A stretch of 64,000 nt of DNA from G965230065 sp965230065 (GCA_965230065.1 OZ245942.1:1116001-1180000), one strand, 5' to 3'. Numbered from the stretch's first letter, positions 46,443 through 56,348 are shown. The notes: generated by a model from the sequence alone, not told the origin. A program made the numbers and translations.

Positions 46443-46492
46443 GTTGCCAGTTAAACAGGTAACCGCCGGGCGGCCCCGAAGCAACCGGCAAC
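46443..46492 (+). other. GC-rich structured leader candidate before the symporter
   Basis: In an otherwise AT-rich gap, gttgcc (46443-46448) pairs with ggcaac (46487-46492), enclosing a GC-rich core where ccgc can pair with gcgg around a three-base loop. It is 40-90 bases before the symporter start and could be a cis-regulatory RNA. It does not fit a riboswitch class I can name. Confidence 0.25.
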
Positions 46493-46533
46493 TTAACAAT
46501 TAGCATTGTACAAATTAATAACCAGGAAACAGC

Positions 46534-47751
46534 TTGCTATTACTCAAATACTACAATAAGTTATCTTTCGCCACAAAAGTTTTGTTATGGATGCTGGTGG
46601 GTGCCATCATCGGCCTGGTTTTCAGGGAAGATGTAATGTTTTTAAAACCAGTAGGGGAAATATTTCTTCAACTGCTGATTATGGCTGCCATTCCTTTGGT
46701 GTTTTTTAATCTGCTGGCTGGTTTAAGCGCTGTGGGTACGATAGAATCCTTCGGCAAAATCGGTCTGAAAGTCATTATCTATTACCTGTTCTCCACAGCC
46801 GTTGCCATTACCATTGGGCTTACCGTAATGCTTTTTACAAAAGCAGGGAGTGGCATGGCTTTAAAGGGGGAAGTGCCTGATGATATTGGACAGATGCCTG
46901 AAGTTTCCCAATTGCTGATGGACATGGTTCCTACGAACATTTTCAAATCTTTTGCAGAAGGGAACCTCATTCAGATTGTCCTCTTTGCCGTGCTATTGGG
47001 CATTGTTGTGCTTAAGTTGCCCCAAGCGCAAAAAGAATGGTTCCAAACCGGATTCGACAAGCTGGCAGAATTAATGAGAAAACTGGTAGAGTTGATACTA
47101 AAAGCATCCCCTTTGGGCCTGGGGGCTTTGATGGCCACTACATTTGCCGAATACGGAGAAAGAATTGTAGGTGCACTCACTTTGTTTATTGCAAGTGTGT
47201 ACATGGCTCAACTGGCTATGGTGGTCATTTACATGCTGGTTTTAAAATTAGTAGCCAAAATTTCCCCTGTATGGTTTTTAAAGACAACCTCTTCCCTCTA
47301 TGCCACCACGGTAGCCACTTGTAGTAGTTTGGCCAGTCTGGCAGTGTCTCTGGACATTGCTGAAAAGGACATGAAGCTACCCAAAAACATATTTTCCTTT
47401 ACCCTGCCCCTGGGCGCACAATTCAACAAAGACGGCACTTCTATTATGCTGGCAGGTATTTTAATTTTTACGGCTCAGGCTGTGGGACTGGAGTTTTCTA
47501 TCGCCCAAATGGTGCAAATTGTGCTAGTTGGCTTATTAGTTTCCGAAGGGTCGGGTGGCATTCCCGGTGGGGGACTGGTGGTGGCCATGCTTTTTGCCCA
47601 AGCATTTAACCTTCCCCTGGAAATTGTGGCAATCGTCGGGGGCATCTATCGCCTTATCGACATGGGCAATACCACCGTCAACTGTATGGGTGACCTGGTG
47701 GCAACTACTGTAATATCAAGACTGGATACAAACTGGAAACCAAACATTTAA
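46534..47751 (+). CDS. Dicarboxylate/amino acid:cation symporter (DAACS, GltP/DctA type)
   Basis: 405 residues from a TTG at 46534, which has an aggaaa ribosome-binding-like sequence seven bases before it; no better start precedes the first helix. Eight membrane helices plus two re-entrant hairpins are expected. Family motifs are the serine-rich hairpin (TVATCSSLASLAVS), the substrate/Na+ site FNKDGTS in PLGAQFNKDGTSIMLAG (NMDGT in many homologues), and the C-terminal DMGNTTVNCMGDLVAT with the conserved Asn/Asp. It would import glutamate, aspartate or a C4-dicarboxylate with Na+ or H+. Neighbours (aminotransferase, peptidase-like protein) suggest amino acids. Confidence 0.95.
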   Translation: MLLLKYYNKLSFATKVLLWMLVGAIIGLVFREDVMFLKPVGEIFLQLLIMAAIPLVFFNLLAGLSAVGTIESFGKIGLKVIIYYLFSTAVAITIGLTVMLFTKAGSGMALKGEVPDDIGQMPEVSQLLMDMVPTNIFKSFAEGNLIQIVLFAVLLGIVVLKLPQAQKEWFQTGFDKLAELMRKLVELILKASPLGLGALMATTFAEYGERIVGALTLFIASVYMAQLAMVVIYMLVLKLVAKISPVWFLKTTSSLYATTVATCSSLASLAVSLDIAEKDMKLPKNIFSFTLPLGAQFNKDGTSIMLAGILIFTAQAVGLEFSIAQMVQIVLVGLLVSEGSGGIPGGGLVVAMLFAQAFNLPLEIVAIVGGIYRLIDMGNTTVNCMGDLVATTVISRLDTNWKPNI

Positions 47752-47763
47752 AAAACTATTGCT

Positions 47764-49335
47764 ATGAAAAGCAAAATCATCATTTTCGGAATTTTTCTTT
47801 GCACGCTGAATTCAGCGATCGGGCAAAATATCAGTACCAAAGAAGACAGGGAGGCCCTGTTTAACTACATCATTGAGAAAACACAAGACCGGGAATCCCT
47901 TTCGCCCATCAAAGAAAAAAACCTGGGTGTAGATGTAATGGCCGCAATGCAGGCTTTAAAAGATGAAGTGGTCAATGCTGCGAACGATGTGGAGTTGTAT
48001 TATGCATTACAAAAGCTCTCTGCCGCCAGAAAAGACCGCCACCTTGCCATCAATGAAATCGAAGGCGGGCTGCAACTGCCTCCCATACAAGAAGGGCAGG
48101 CTCCCATTCGGTTTCATCCTGATTTTAGCGATTCTGGTAATTATTTTATGTTTGTGGCCGACCTGGGTACTAATATTTCTGAATTCACGAAAAAAGGCAA
48201 CCTGCCTGAAATTGGTGATAAATTGCTGAAAGTAAATGGGGAGGATTTTGAAAGCTACATGCAGCGTGTTGAGCCTTATGTACGTTATTCTTCTGTCAAC
48301 AACTTTTGGCGTAGATTTGCCTACAGTTTGTCTGAAAAGGGCAAAGACCTGCCTCCTTCTTTTTTCAAAGACCAGCTCACGCTTACCCTGGAACGAAAGG
48401 GTGGAAAGCAGTATGAAATTGTACTGCCTTATTTAGAAGATATAAACTGGCAATACGGAAATTTTATACGAGATTATCCCGGATATGAACTGGCCTGGGA
48501 AAAAGAAAGTTTCCATGTATATACCCCTACAGACCCCAATAACAAAACCTTGCTTTTATGGTGGTATGGTTTCCGGGGCGATTTGCAGGAGGCTACCGAT
48601 GCCCTGATTGCCTACGCCGAAGAAAATAATATGCTGGATTACGACCTCATCATTGATGCCATCGACAGCCGGGGGGGAAGCCAGGGAGCCTATGCACTGG
48701 CCAGGCTAAGCCCGAAGCCATTTAAAACCACAGGGGGCAACCTCAAGCTGAGCGATATTACCGATGATTTTATTACAAAATATACCGAAGGCTACCTTGC
48801 CAAAAAGACCAGAATGGACGGAAGCGGCCGGGAAGCTGAAGACGATGGTACCTGGGTGATGGAATGGCTGCACGGCCCTGTGATACAAGGGTTGGCCGCA
48901 GGACAGGCTTATAGCAACAATACGCCCTTCAAATGCGCTCATTTACCACATTATTCTGACTGGGTCATGCAACCTGCCGAAAAGCATTTTACTGGAGATA
49001 TGGTGGTGTTTCTGGGCCCCTGGGGTGGTTCACACCTCACCCAGTTTGCTTCTATGGTAATTGATAATGATTTGGGATATACGCTTGGCATGCCCGATGG
49101 TGGATACAGCAACACCTGGGAGTGGGAAGAAGACCTGGTATTTCCCGTCAGTAAACAACCCGTCGTAGCATTTATGTGGAGCATTGGCCACACCATTCGC
49201 CCTAATGGACAAATAGCAGAAGGCAATGCGCCTATGGTAGACGAATACATTCCTGTAACCCGGGAGAACTACCTTGAATACAAGAAGATGTTGTTAGAAA
49301 AAGCGCATGAGAAGCTGAATGAAGGTGATTTGTAA
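47764..49335 (+). CDS. Secreted S41-peptidase-like protein
   Basis: 523 residues, 12 bases after the symporter. Signal peptide to ~21 (FLCTLNSAIGQ). Residues ~115-180 look like a PDZ-type region (LPEIGDKLLKVNGEDFESYMQRV). Residues ~270-440 resemble the tail-specific protease core: LIIDAIDSRGGSQGAYALAR in the place of the S41 strand-and-glycine motif, and MVVFLGPWGGSHLTQFASMVI where the catalytic serine normally lies (GGS-H). A clear catalytic lysine is not assignable, so it may be a distant or inactive member. Context suggests periplasmic peptide handling together with the symporter and the sortilin-like propeller downstream. Confidence 0.7.
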   Translation: MKSKIIIFGIFLCTLNSAIGQNISTKEDREALFNYIIEKTQDRESLSPIKEKNLGVDVMAAMQALKDEVVNAANDVELYYALQKLSAARKDRHLAINEIEGGLQLPPIQEGQAPIRFHPDFSDSGNYFMFVADLGTNISEFTKKGNLPEIGDKLLKVNGEDFESYMQRVEPYVRYSSVNNFWRRFAYSLSEKGKDLPPSFFKDQLTLTLERKGGKQYEIVLPYLEDINWQYGNFIRDYPGYELAWEKESFHVYTPTDPNNKTLLLWWYGFRGDLQEATDALIAYAEENNMLDYDLIIDAIDSRGGSQGAYALARLSPKPFKTTGGNLKLSDITDDFITKYTEGYLAKKTRMDGSGREAEDDGTWVMEWLHGPVIQGLAAGQAYSNNTPFKCAHLPHYSDWVMQPAEKHFTGDMVVFLGPWGGSHLTQFASMVIDNDLGYTLGMPDGGYSNTWEWEEDLVFPVSKQPVVAFMWSIGHTIRPNGQIAEGNAPMVDEYIPVTRENYLEYKKMLLEKAHEKLNEGDL

Positions 49336-49347
49336 GGTTATAAGTTG

Positions 49348-49395
49348 GAAGACCGGAGACGGGAGACCGAAGTCATTCCTCCGTCTTGGGTCTTC
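49348..49395. repeat. Hairpin after the S41-like gene (terminator or dispersed repeat)
   Basis: Arms 49348-49362 and 49381-49395 pair at 13 of 15 positions around an 18-base loop, 12 bases after the stop. The sequence is built from gaagaccgga / gggagaccgaag units. No T-run follows directly, so it is a weak terminator candidate or a dispersed repeat. Confidence 0.35.
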
Positions 49396-49477
49396 TACTC
49401 CTTTGTTCACTTTTACTAATTGTAATATCAGACTTTAACCCAAGGACTGTGTCCTCACAGACCTCTACGTAAAAACC

Positions 49478-52342
49478 ATGAAACACATTTTCATCATTTT
49501 TTTCTCCCTTGTAGCGCTATCTTACGCCGAAGCCCAGCAAAAACCTTTGCAATACAGAAACATTGGCCCTAGCCGGGGCGGCCGGGTTACCGCCGTTAGT
49601 GGCGTAGCAGACCAACCAGGTGTTTTCTATATGGGCGCCACAGGAGGTGGAGTATGGAAAACCACTGATTATGGCTTCCACTGGACAAACATTTCTGATG
49701 GATATTTTGATACGCCTTCCATCGGGGCCATTAGTGTTTATCAAAAAGACCCGAATATCTTGTATGTAAGCACAGGTTCCGATGGTATCAGAAGTAATGT
49801 AATTGTAGGGAAAGGAATTTATAAATCCATAGACGCTGGAAAGTCCTGGAGTTTTGTGGGTTTAAAAAATGCGGGACAAACCGGGGCGGTCATTATTCAC
49901 CCTGAAACGCCGGATGTTGCTTATGTGGCAGCCGTTGGGCAGCCCTTTCGGAAATCAGAAGAACGGGGCGTGTACAGAACCAAAAGTGGAGGCGAAAGTT
50001 GGGAAAAAGTACTATTCCTCTCAGATTCTGTAGGCGCTGTCGATTTAGAATTTGCACCGGATAACCCGAATGTAATATATGCGGCTATGTGGAGAGGCGT
50101 GCGCAAACCCTGGACTATCATCAGCGGAGGGGCAGAAGATGGCATTTTTAAATCTACAGATGGAGGGGATACCTGGGAAAGAAAAACCAACGGACTGCCT
50201 TCCGGGCTGACCGGAAAGATTGACTTTGCCGTAAGTGCTGATAACCCAAAGCGGGTTTGGGCACAAATACAGGCCAATGGCGGGCAGGGGGGCATCTATA
50301 AATCTGACGATTATGGAGAAAGCTGGTCAAGAGTTGAGCTGCCAGAAAAAGTACATGAAAGTATCATGTACCGCCCTTTTTATTTTACCAATTTAGATGC
50401 AAACCCACAAAATGCAGACAACATTTGGGCGGGAACAAAAGACTTCTGGACCTCCTACGACGGAGGAAAAACCTGGAAAGAAATGCCTGCCACCCATGCA
50501 GACCATCATGACCTTTGGGTTAACCCTAAAGATACTTCGGTAATGATTGCAGGAAATGATGGAGGAGCGGCAGTCTCCCGCGATGGTGGCCATAACTGGT
50601 CTACGGTTTTTAACCAGCCTACCGCAGAATTATACACCTGCGATGCAGACGAGCAATATCCTTACTATTTGTACTCCGGCCAGCAGGATAATTCAACCAT
50701 TCGGGTACCCAGCCACCAACCCTACCTGGATGTGATGAGCAGCAATGATAATCATGGCCTTTCTGACATGATGTACTGGGAAGCAGCTGGCGGATGCGAA
50801 ACAGGTCCCGTCATCCCCAAGCCCGGCGACCCGAATATTATTTATGCCAATTGCAAAGGGCAGTTCTCCGTATACAATCGTTCCACCGGGGAACAAAGTT
50901 TATATTACGTTGGCGCTGAGAGTTTGTACGGAAACCATCCGGATGACATCACCTATCGCTTTCAGCGGGTTACTCCCATGGAAGTATCGCCCCATGACCC
51001 CAATACGGTATATTATGGCTCTCAATTTTTGCATAAAACAACCAATGCTGGTAAAACCTGGAACACCATTTCCCCAGACCTTACGGCCAATGAAGCAGCC
51101 TACCGCATGCGCAGTGGAGGGCCTATTGATGAAGACATCTCAGGGGAAGAGTATTACGCAGTTTTGTATGCTATTCAGGAATCACCCTTGCAGGAAGGCG
51201 TTATCTGGACTGGCGCAAACGACGGACTTTTTCATGTAACCAAAGATGGGGGTAAAACCTGGGAAAATGTAACCCCGGATATGCCCAAAGGAGGCAGGGT
51301 ATCCAACATAGAGGCTTCCCCCCATCAGGCAGGGAAAGCGTATTATGCGGTATACAGAGACTATTTGGGGGATGAACGGCCTTACATTTATAAAACTGAA
51401 GATTTTGGGGAAACCTGGGAAAAAATAGTAAGCGGTATTCCCGAAGATTTTCCTGCCCGTGTGGTGAGGGAAGACACTGAACGGGAAGGGCTACTTTTTG
51501 CCGGTACTGAGTTTGGCATATTCATTTCCTTTGATGATGGCACTTCATGGCAACCTTTCCAAAAGAACTTACCGGTTGTGCCTATTACAGATATGAACAT
51601 CGTTAGAGGCGATTTAGCCTTGTCCACATTGGGAAGGTCTTTCTGGATTTTGGATGACATATCTGCACTAAGAGAATATGAGCCTGATGCAGGCCAAACC
51701 CTGAAGCTTTTTGCACCCAAAACTATTTATGATGGTGTACAAAATATTCACTTTACACTTCCTGAAAACCCCACAGAAAATGAAGTGGCATTTGAATTCT
51801 CCAGAAATGGCCAGGTCATTCACACCAAAACAGAGCCGTTGTCACAGTTACCTGCCGATGAATTAGGTATCCGAAAAACGAAGTGGGATTTGAAATACTA
51901 TCTGAAAAATGGGGAAAAAGACTTTCAAGGCCCAAAAGTAGCGCCAGGTGTGTACAAAGTTACCCTGAAATATGGAGGTAGATCACTTACCGAAACGTTT
52001 GAATTTAAGCTAAACCCTGAGCTTGCAGCAAGCGGAACCACGCTTGAAGACTTGAAAGAGCAGGAAGCCCTTGCCCTCAAAGTGGCTGAGCTTTTGGTTT
52101 CTATCAAGCAAGAAATATCGGAATTGGAAGGGAACATTGAGACAACGACCAACAAACGAAAGAAAGAAACCCTGGTAAATCGCCTTGATGCCTTAAAAAA
52201 AGGCCCGAAAAGATACGACCAGCCAAAGCTTCAAGAGCATGTTGAATACTTGTATGGCATGGTCACCGCAAGTCCACAAAAGTTAGGCAAAGATGCTTTT
52301 GAGAGATATGATCAGCTTAAAAATATGTATCAAAACTTGTGA
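49478..52342 (+). CDS. Secreted sortilin/VPS10-type BNR beta-propeller protein
   Basis: 954 residues. Signal peptide MKHIFIIFFSLVALSYAEAQ. Two tandem propeller blocks with many Asp-box/BNR repeats: KTTDYGFHWTNIS, KSIDAGKSWSFVG, KSTDGGDTWERK, KSDDYGESWSRV, TSYDGGKTWKEM, KTTNAGKTWNTIS, VTKDGGKTWENV and KTEDFGETWEKI. The C-terminal ~250 residues are a beta-sandwich-like part (ALREYEPDAGQTLKLFAPK) and a helical, charged end. This is the common Bacteroidota family annotated as VPS10/glycosyl hydrolase, whose members are rarely characterised; they may bind or cleave peptides or glycans. It follows the S41-like gene after a hairpin and may be its own transcript. Confidence 0.9.
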   Translation: MKHIFIIFFSLVALSYAEAQQKPLQYRNIGPSRGGRVTAVSGVADQPGVFYMGATGGGVWKTTDYGFHWTNISDGYFDTPSIGAISVYQKDPNILYVSTGSDGIRSNVIVGKGIYKSIDAGKSWSFVGLKNAGQTGAVIIHPETPDVAYVAAVGQPFRKSEERGVYRTKSGGESWEKVLFLSDSVGAVDLEFAPDNPNVIYAAMWRGVRKPWTIISGGAEDGIFKSTDGGDTWERKTNGLPSGLTGKIDFAVSADNPKRVWAQIQANGGQGGIYKSDDYGESWSRVELPEKVHESIMYRPFYFTNLDANPQNADNIWAGTKDFWTSYDGGKTWKEMPATHADHHDLWVNPKDTSVMIAGNDGGAAVSRDGGHNWSTVFNQPTAELYTCDADEQYPYYLYSGQQDNSTIRVPSHQPYLDVMSSNDNHGLSDMMYWEAAGGCETGPVIPKPGDPNIIYANCKGQFSVYNRSTGEQSLYYVGAESLYGNHPDDITYRFQRVTPMEVSPHDPNTVYYGSQFLHKTTNAGKTWNTISPDLTANEAAYRMRSGGPIDEDISGEEYYAVLYAIQESPLQEGVIWTGANDGLFHVTKDGGKTWENVTPDMPKGGRVSNIEASPHQAGKAYYAVYRDYLGDERPYIYKTEDFGETWEKIVSGIPEDFPARVVREDTEREGLLFAGTEFGIFISFDDGTSWQPFQKNLPVVPITDMNIVRGDLALSTLGRSFWILDDISALREYEPDAGQTLKLFAPKTIYDGVQNIHFTLPENPTENEVAFEFSRNGQVIHTKTEPLSQLPADELGIRKTKWDLKYYLKNGEKDFQGPKVAPGVYKVTLKYGGRSLTETFEFKLNPELAASGTTLEDLKEQEALALKVAELLVSIKQEISELEGNIETTTNKRKKETLVNRLDALKKGPKRYDQPKLQEHVEYLYGMVTASPQKLGKDAFERYDQLKNMYQNL

Positions 52343-52485
52343 TACTCATAGCTGAAGTTTGTTGCATTTATGAATTATCTGCGTTTTGTTTGACATAATT
52401 ATGGAAGCAAAAACAGTCACACAGCCCTTCAGAATCGGCCATACAGAGATGATACTCTTTCTTCTTTACGAAGCACAAAATTGTA

Positions 52486-53904
52486 TCAGAACGACATTGA
52501 AGTGGTTTTTTTGAAAGCTTTTTCCATTTCTGCCTGTGCTATCAACACATCTTTTTCGGTGGTTCTCCAATTTACCAGTGCTGCACGAATCCCTTTTCTT
52601 TCATTGAAAACCGTGGGTGTCATAAACACCTTGCCGCTATTGTTGAACGTATCCAGAAAAGCCTGAATTTTCTTAGGGTTTCTCTCATTGCTTAAAGAAA
52701 AGCAAACCGTGTTTAGCCTTACCGGGGCCAGAAGTTCAAAGCTTCCACTGTTTTGAATAAAAGTGCCCAGCATTTGGGCTAACCTGATATTTCTTTCAAT
52801 AATCTCACGGTATCCTTCCTTTCCATAAGCTTTGAGCGTAAACCAGGCCGGTAAGGCTTTGAACCTGCGGGAGTTTTCCGGAAGAAGGTTCAAATAGTTA
52901 AAGTTCTCCAAAGGATCTCCCAGGTAAGGAGCATTGGAGTTTTGAAAAGTTGCGACCTGAAGGTATTTATGTTTTTCTTTCACAAAGAAAAAGGCATTTT
53001 CATAAGGGACGTTGAGCCATTTGTGGCCGTCAATAGTGATACTGTCGGCCCCTTCCCATCCTTTCAGCAAATGGGCATAATCAGGGGAAAGGGCAGCAAA
53101 CCCACCAAAGGCTGCATCAATATGCCACCAGAAGCTATATTTCTTCTTCAAGCGGGCGATGCCCGAAAAATCATCAAAATCAACTGTATTTACCGTGCCC
53201 CCGCTCGATATGAGAATAAAAGGCTGCCCGTTGAGTGCCTGGATTATTCTTTCCAAAGCTTCCAGGTCAATAGCTTCGCGGGTATCGTCTACGGTTTTGA
53301 TAAATTGCAGGTTATTGCTACCCAATCCCAGCATCGCCAGGGCTTTGATAGAAGAGGAATGAGGCGTGGCCGACAAGATATTGCCTGTGCCGGAAACGCC
53401 ATTTTTTGCAATATCCATTCCTTGTTGCGTTCCCAACCATTGGCGGGCTACACCCAGGCAGGTAAAATTGGAGAGAGTTGCCCCCGTTACGAAACCTCCC
53501 AGAAAATCGTTGGGCAAGCCGAAAAAATCAAGCAGTAACTGAATGGTTTCAAACTCTACCACCGCCGAAACATCTCCATGCCCTTTGGTAGTTTGGGTAT
53601 TTTGGTCAAAAATAGTAGCCAGCATATCGCCCATCAAAGCAGCCGGGGTAGTACCTCCGGTTACAAAGCCCCAGAACCTGGGCCCGGCAGAGGCCACCAT
53701 GAGTTTTTCAAACCGGGTTTTGAATTCTTCCAAAGTGACAGCACCTCCATTTCCTGTAAGCTCCGGCTTGTTCAGCATGGTTTCAGTTGAACTCACCGAA
53801 GTAGGTATGTCATCAATATTGTTCAAGTAGAGCAGTCCTTCGTTTAATGCTGACTTGAGCAGATCGTCTAATGTGTCTAAGTCTTTTTTTAGTGTTGTAT
53901 TCAT
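52486..53904 (-). CDS. PLP-dependent group II amino-acid decarboxylase
   Basis: 472 residues, cytoplasmic. PLP lysine K295 in SITIDGHKWLNVPY, D263 in HIDAAFGGFAAL, and the ring-stacking H182 in TPHSSSIKA. This is the aromatic-amino-acid/glutamate/2,4-diaminobutyrate decarboxylase group; substrate cannot be told apart from the sequence. It starts 12 bases after the YdeP-type oxidoreductase stop on the same strand, so it is probably the third gene of an fdhD-oxidoreductase-decarboxylase operon. Decarboxylation consumes a proton, so a role in acid tolerance is possible; amine production or catabolism is equally possible. Confidence 0.92.
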   Translation of the reverse strand: MNTTLKKDLDTLDDLLKSALNEGLLYLNNIDDIPTSVSSTETMLNKPELTGNGGAVTLEEFKTRFEKLMVASAGPRFWGFVTGGTTPAALMGDMLATIFDQNTQTTKGHGDVSAVVEFETIQLLLDFFGLPNDFLGGFVTGATLSNFTCLGVARQWLGTQQGMDIAKNGVSGTGNILSATPHSSSIKALAMLGLGSNNLQFIKTVDDTREAIDLEALERIIQALNGQPFILISSGGTVNTVDFDDFSGIARLKKKYSFWWHIDAAFGGFAALSPDYAHLLKGWEGADSITIDGHKWLNVPYENAFFFVKEKHKYLQVATFQNSNAPYLGDPLENFNYLNLLPENSRRFKALPAWFTLKAYGKEGYREIIERNIRLAQMLGTFIQNSGSFELLAPVRLNTVCFSLSNERNPKKIQAFLDTFNNSGKVFMTPTVFNERKGIRAALVNWRTTEKDVLIAQAEMEKAFKKTTSMSF

Positions 53905-53916
53905 GGTGTAATTACT

Positions 53917-56262
53917 TCAATCAACTGCCTCTATCCTCACTACGACTGATTTAGAAGCCGGGGTTTTACTCAAATCAGCCCGGTATTTTACCGGCACTAA
54001 TACATTGGCTTCGGGAAAATAAGTGGCAACACATTTTCGGGGAATGTCGTAAGGCACTACCAAAAAACGATGGGCCGTTCTTTTTTCTCCCTGGTAATGG
54101 GAATGTAAATTCACTATTTGTTGCGGTTGCAAACCTGCTTCCTGCATGTCGGTTTTGTTCATCAATACCACCCGCCTTTCATTCTGAATGCCTCTGTATC
54201 TGTCATGCAACCCGTAAATGGTGGTATTGTACTGGTCGTGGCTGCGGATGGTCATCATGAGGTATTCACCCTTCCCCAACTTGTGTTCCGCCACTGGGTT
54301 CACCGTAAATTGGGCTTTTTTATCTGAAGTGTTGAATTTTCCTTCCCGGGCGCCGTTGGGCAGGTAAAAGCCCCCGTTTTGGCGTACCCGATCGTTGTAA
54401 TTATCAAAACCCGGAATTACCGCTTCAATGGCATCGCGGATATGGTCGTAATGGGTGAGCATTTTGTTCCAGTCTACTTTGCTTTTTTCTCCCAACACGG
54501 CTTGTGCCATATTCGCCACAATGGCTGGTTCGCTCAGCAAATGTTCAGATGCTGGCGTGCGCTCGCCCCTCGACTGGTGTACAATGCCCATAGAGTTTTC
54601 TACACTTACGAATTGTTCTTCCCCCTTCTGCATGTCTTTTTCGCTCCGGGCCACACAGGGCAGTATGAGTGCCTGTTTGCCATGAATAAGGTGGCTGCGG
54701 TTGGGTTTGGTACTCACATGCACGGTGAGGCGGCAGTTTTGCAGGGCTTTGGCCGTGAGTTCGGTATCTGGCGTGGCCGATAAGAAATTACCCCCCATGG
54801 CGAAAAATACTTTGGCTTTACCCTCAGCCATGGCTTCAATCGCATCCACTACGCTGTAACCATGTTTTTGGGGTGGGTCAAAATTGAAAGTGGATTTTAG
54901 CTTTTCCAGAAATTCGGGTTTGGGGCTTTCCCAAATGCCCATGGTGCGATCACCCTGCACATTACTGTGGCCACGCACCGGACAAGTGCCTGCACCCGGT
55001 TTGCCAATACTGCCTTTCAGCAAAAGCAAATTTACAATTTCCTGAATATTCCCGACGGCATTCTTGTGCTGTGTAAGCCCCATGGCCCAGCAAACAATAA
55101 TCTTCTGATTGCGCTGTAACATTTCAACAGCTTCCCTGATCTGCGCAAGCGGAATACCACAATTTTCCGATAGTTTTTCCACATCATATCCCTGCAAGTC
55201 TTTTTCAAAAGCTGCAAAACCGTTTGTGTTTTTCTCGATAAAACCTTGATCAAACACAATTCCGGGGTTTTTCTGCTCTTCTTCGTACAGCAGTTTCATG
55301 ATGGCTTTGAGCAAGGCCACGTCCCCGTTGATGCGGATTTGCAGGAAAAGGTCGGTGAGGTCAGTGCCGCCGGTGAGCAGGCTGCGTCCTTGCGGGTTCA
55401 CAAAATTCATCAAACCCACCTCGGGCAAGGGGTTGACAGAGATGATTTTTGCGCCTTTCCGTTTGGCTTCTTCCAATGCGGATAGCATTCGGGGGTGGTT
55501 CGTGCCCGGGTTTTGCCCCATGATAATAATCACTTCGGCTTTGTTGAAGTCTTCCAGCGTAACTGATCCTTTGCCAATACCCAAAGTTTGGGAAAGCCCC
55601 ACCCCGCTGGACTCGTGGCACATATTGGAACAATCGGGCAGGTTGTTTGTACCATATTCCCGCACAAACAACTGGTACAAAAAAGCAGCTTCGTTGCTGG
55701 TGCGCCCCGAAGTATAAAAAACTGCTTCATCCGGACTTTCCAGGGCATTCAACTCTTTAGCAATCATCTGAAAAGCTTCTTCCCACGCAATAGGTTCATA
55801 ATATTCGCTGCCTTCTCTTAGGATCATCGGATGGGTGATGCGCCCGCTTTTTCCTATTTCATAATCAGGCCATTGGGAAAGTTCAAAAACTGAATGCTCG
55901 GCAAAAAAACCAGGATCGGCCCGTTTGAGCGTAGCTTCTTCGGCTACGGCTTTGGCACCGTTTTCACAAAACTCGGCCAGCAGGGAACGTTTATCATCCG
56001 GGTCGGGCCAGGCACAACCGGGGCAGTCGAAGCCATGCTTTTGGTTGAGTTTGGGCAGGGTGGTTAGTCCACCCACGCCCATTTCCTGAACCACGTGTTG
56101 TAAAGCAGTAACAACTCCCGGCAGCCCGGCAGCGGTTTTGGGAGGTTTGGTAATTTTTATGTTCGTCAATCCTTCGGGGGACTGGGCATTTATTTTCTTT
56201 TCTTCAGCAGCTTCTGACTTCATGGGCTTGGTTTTATTTTGGTTGTCTGTTGTTTTTGGCAA
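53917..56262 (-). CDS. FdhF/YdeP-family molybdopterin oxidoreductase
   Basis: 781 residues, cytoplasmic (no Tat or Sec signal). It shows the TIGR01701-type YdeP architecture: a proline-rich N-terminus, then GFDCPGCAWPD with C80 and C83, GRITHPMILREGSEYYEPIAWEEAF, FYTSGRTSNEAAFLYQLFVREYGTNNLPDCSNMCHESSG, IIIMGQNPGTNHPRML, then CPVRGHSNVQGDRTMG. The C-terminal molybdopterin-dinucleotide-binding part includes MTIRSHDQYNTTIYGLHDRYRGI. It lacks the full four-cysteine N-terminal Fe-S motif of true formate dehydrogenases. Its substrate is unknown; E. coli YdeP is linked to acid resistance. fdhD, its likely sulfuration factor, is 86 bases upstream. Confidence 0.94.
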   Translation of the reverse strand: MPKTTDNQNKTKPMKSEAAEEKKINAQSPEGLTNIKITKPPKTAAGLPGVVTALQHVVQEMGVGGLTTLPKLNQKHGFDCPGCAWPDPDDKRSLLAEFCENGAKAVAEEATLKRADPGFFAEHSVFELSQWPDYEIGKSGRITHPMILREGSEYYEPIAWEEAFQMIAKELNALESPDEAVFYTSGRTSNEAAFLYQLFVREYGTNNLPDCSNMCHESSGVGLSQTLGIGKGSVTLEDFNKAEVIIIMGQNPGTNHPRMLSALEEAKRKGAKIISVNPLPEVGLMNFVNPQGRSLLTGGTDLTDLFLQIRINGDVALLKAIMKLLYEEEQKNPGIVFDQGFIEKNTNGFAAFEKDLQGYDVEKLSENCGIPLAQIREAVEMLQRNQKIIVCWAMGLTQHKNAVGNIQEIVNLLLLKGSIGKPGAGTCPVRGHSNVQGDRTMGIWESPKPEFLEKLKSTFNFDPPQKHGYSVVDAIEAMAEGKAKVFFAMGGNFLSATPDTELTAKALQNCRLTVHVSTKPNRSHLIHGKQALILPCVARSEKDMQKGEEQFVSVENSMGIVHQSRGERTPASEHLLSEPAIVANMAQAVLGEKSKVDWNKMLTHYDHIRDAIEAVIPGFDNYNDRVRQNGGFYLPNGAREGKFNTSDKKAQFTVNPVAEHKLGKGEYLMMTIRSHDQYNTTIYGLHDRYRGIQNERRVVLMNKTDMQEAGLQPQQIVNLHSHYQGEKRTAHRFLVVPYDIPRKCVATYFPEANVLVPVKYRADLSKTPASKSVVVRIEAVD

Positions 56263-56348
56263 AAAGTGCCGGGTACAGTACTAGCTTTGTCATTTCATAC
56301 TAAAGGTAATGCCCAATAACTTATAACAAATACCCTTTAATCACACCT

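Noticed and set aside
46443..46492. SAM riboswitch before the symporter
   Set aside because: Only a short stretch resembles the S-box core; the P1, P2 and kink-turn parts expected around it are missing.
47037..47324. Alternative plus-strand frame of 95 codons in the symporter gene
   Set aside because: It lies wholly within the DAACS coding region in another frame and has no family features.
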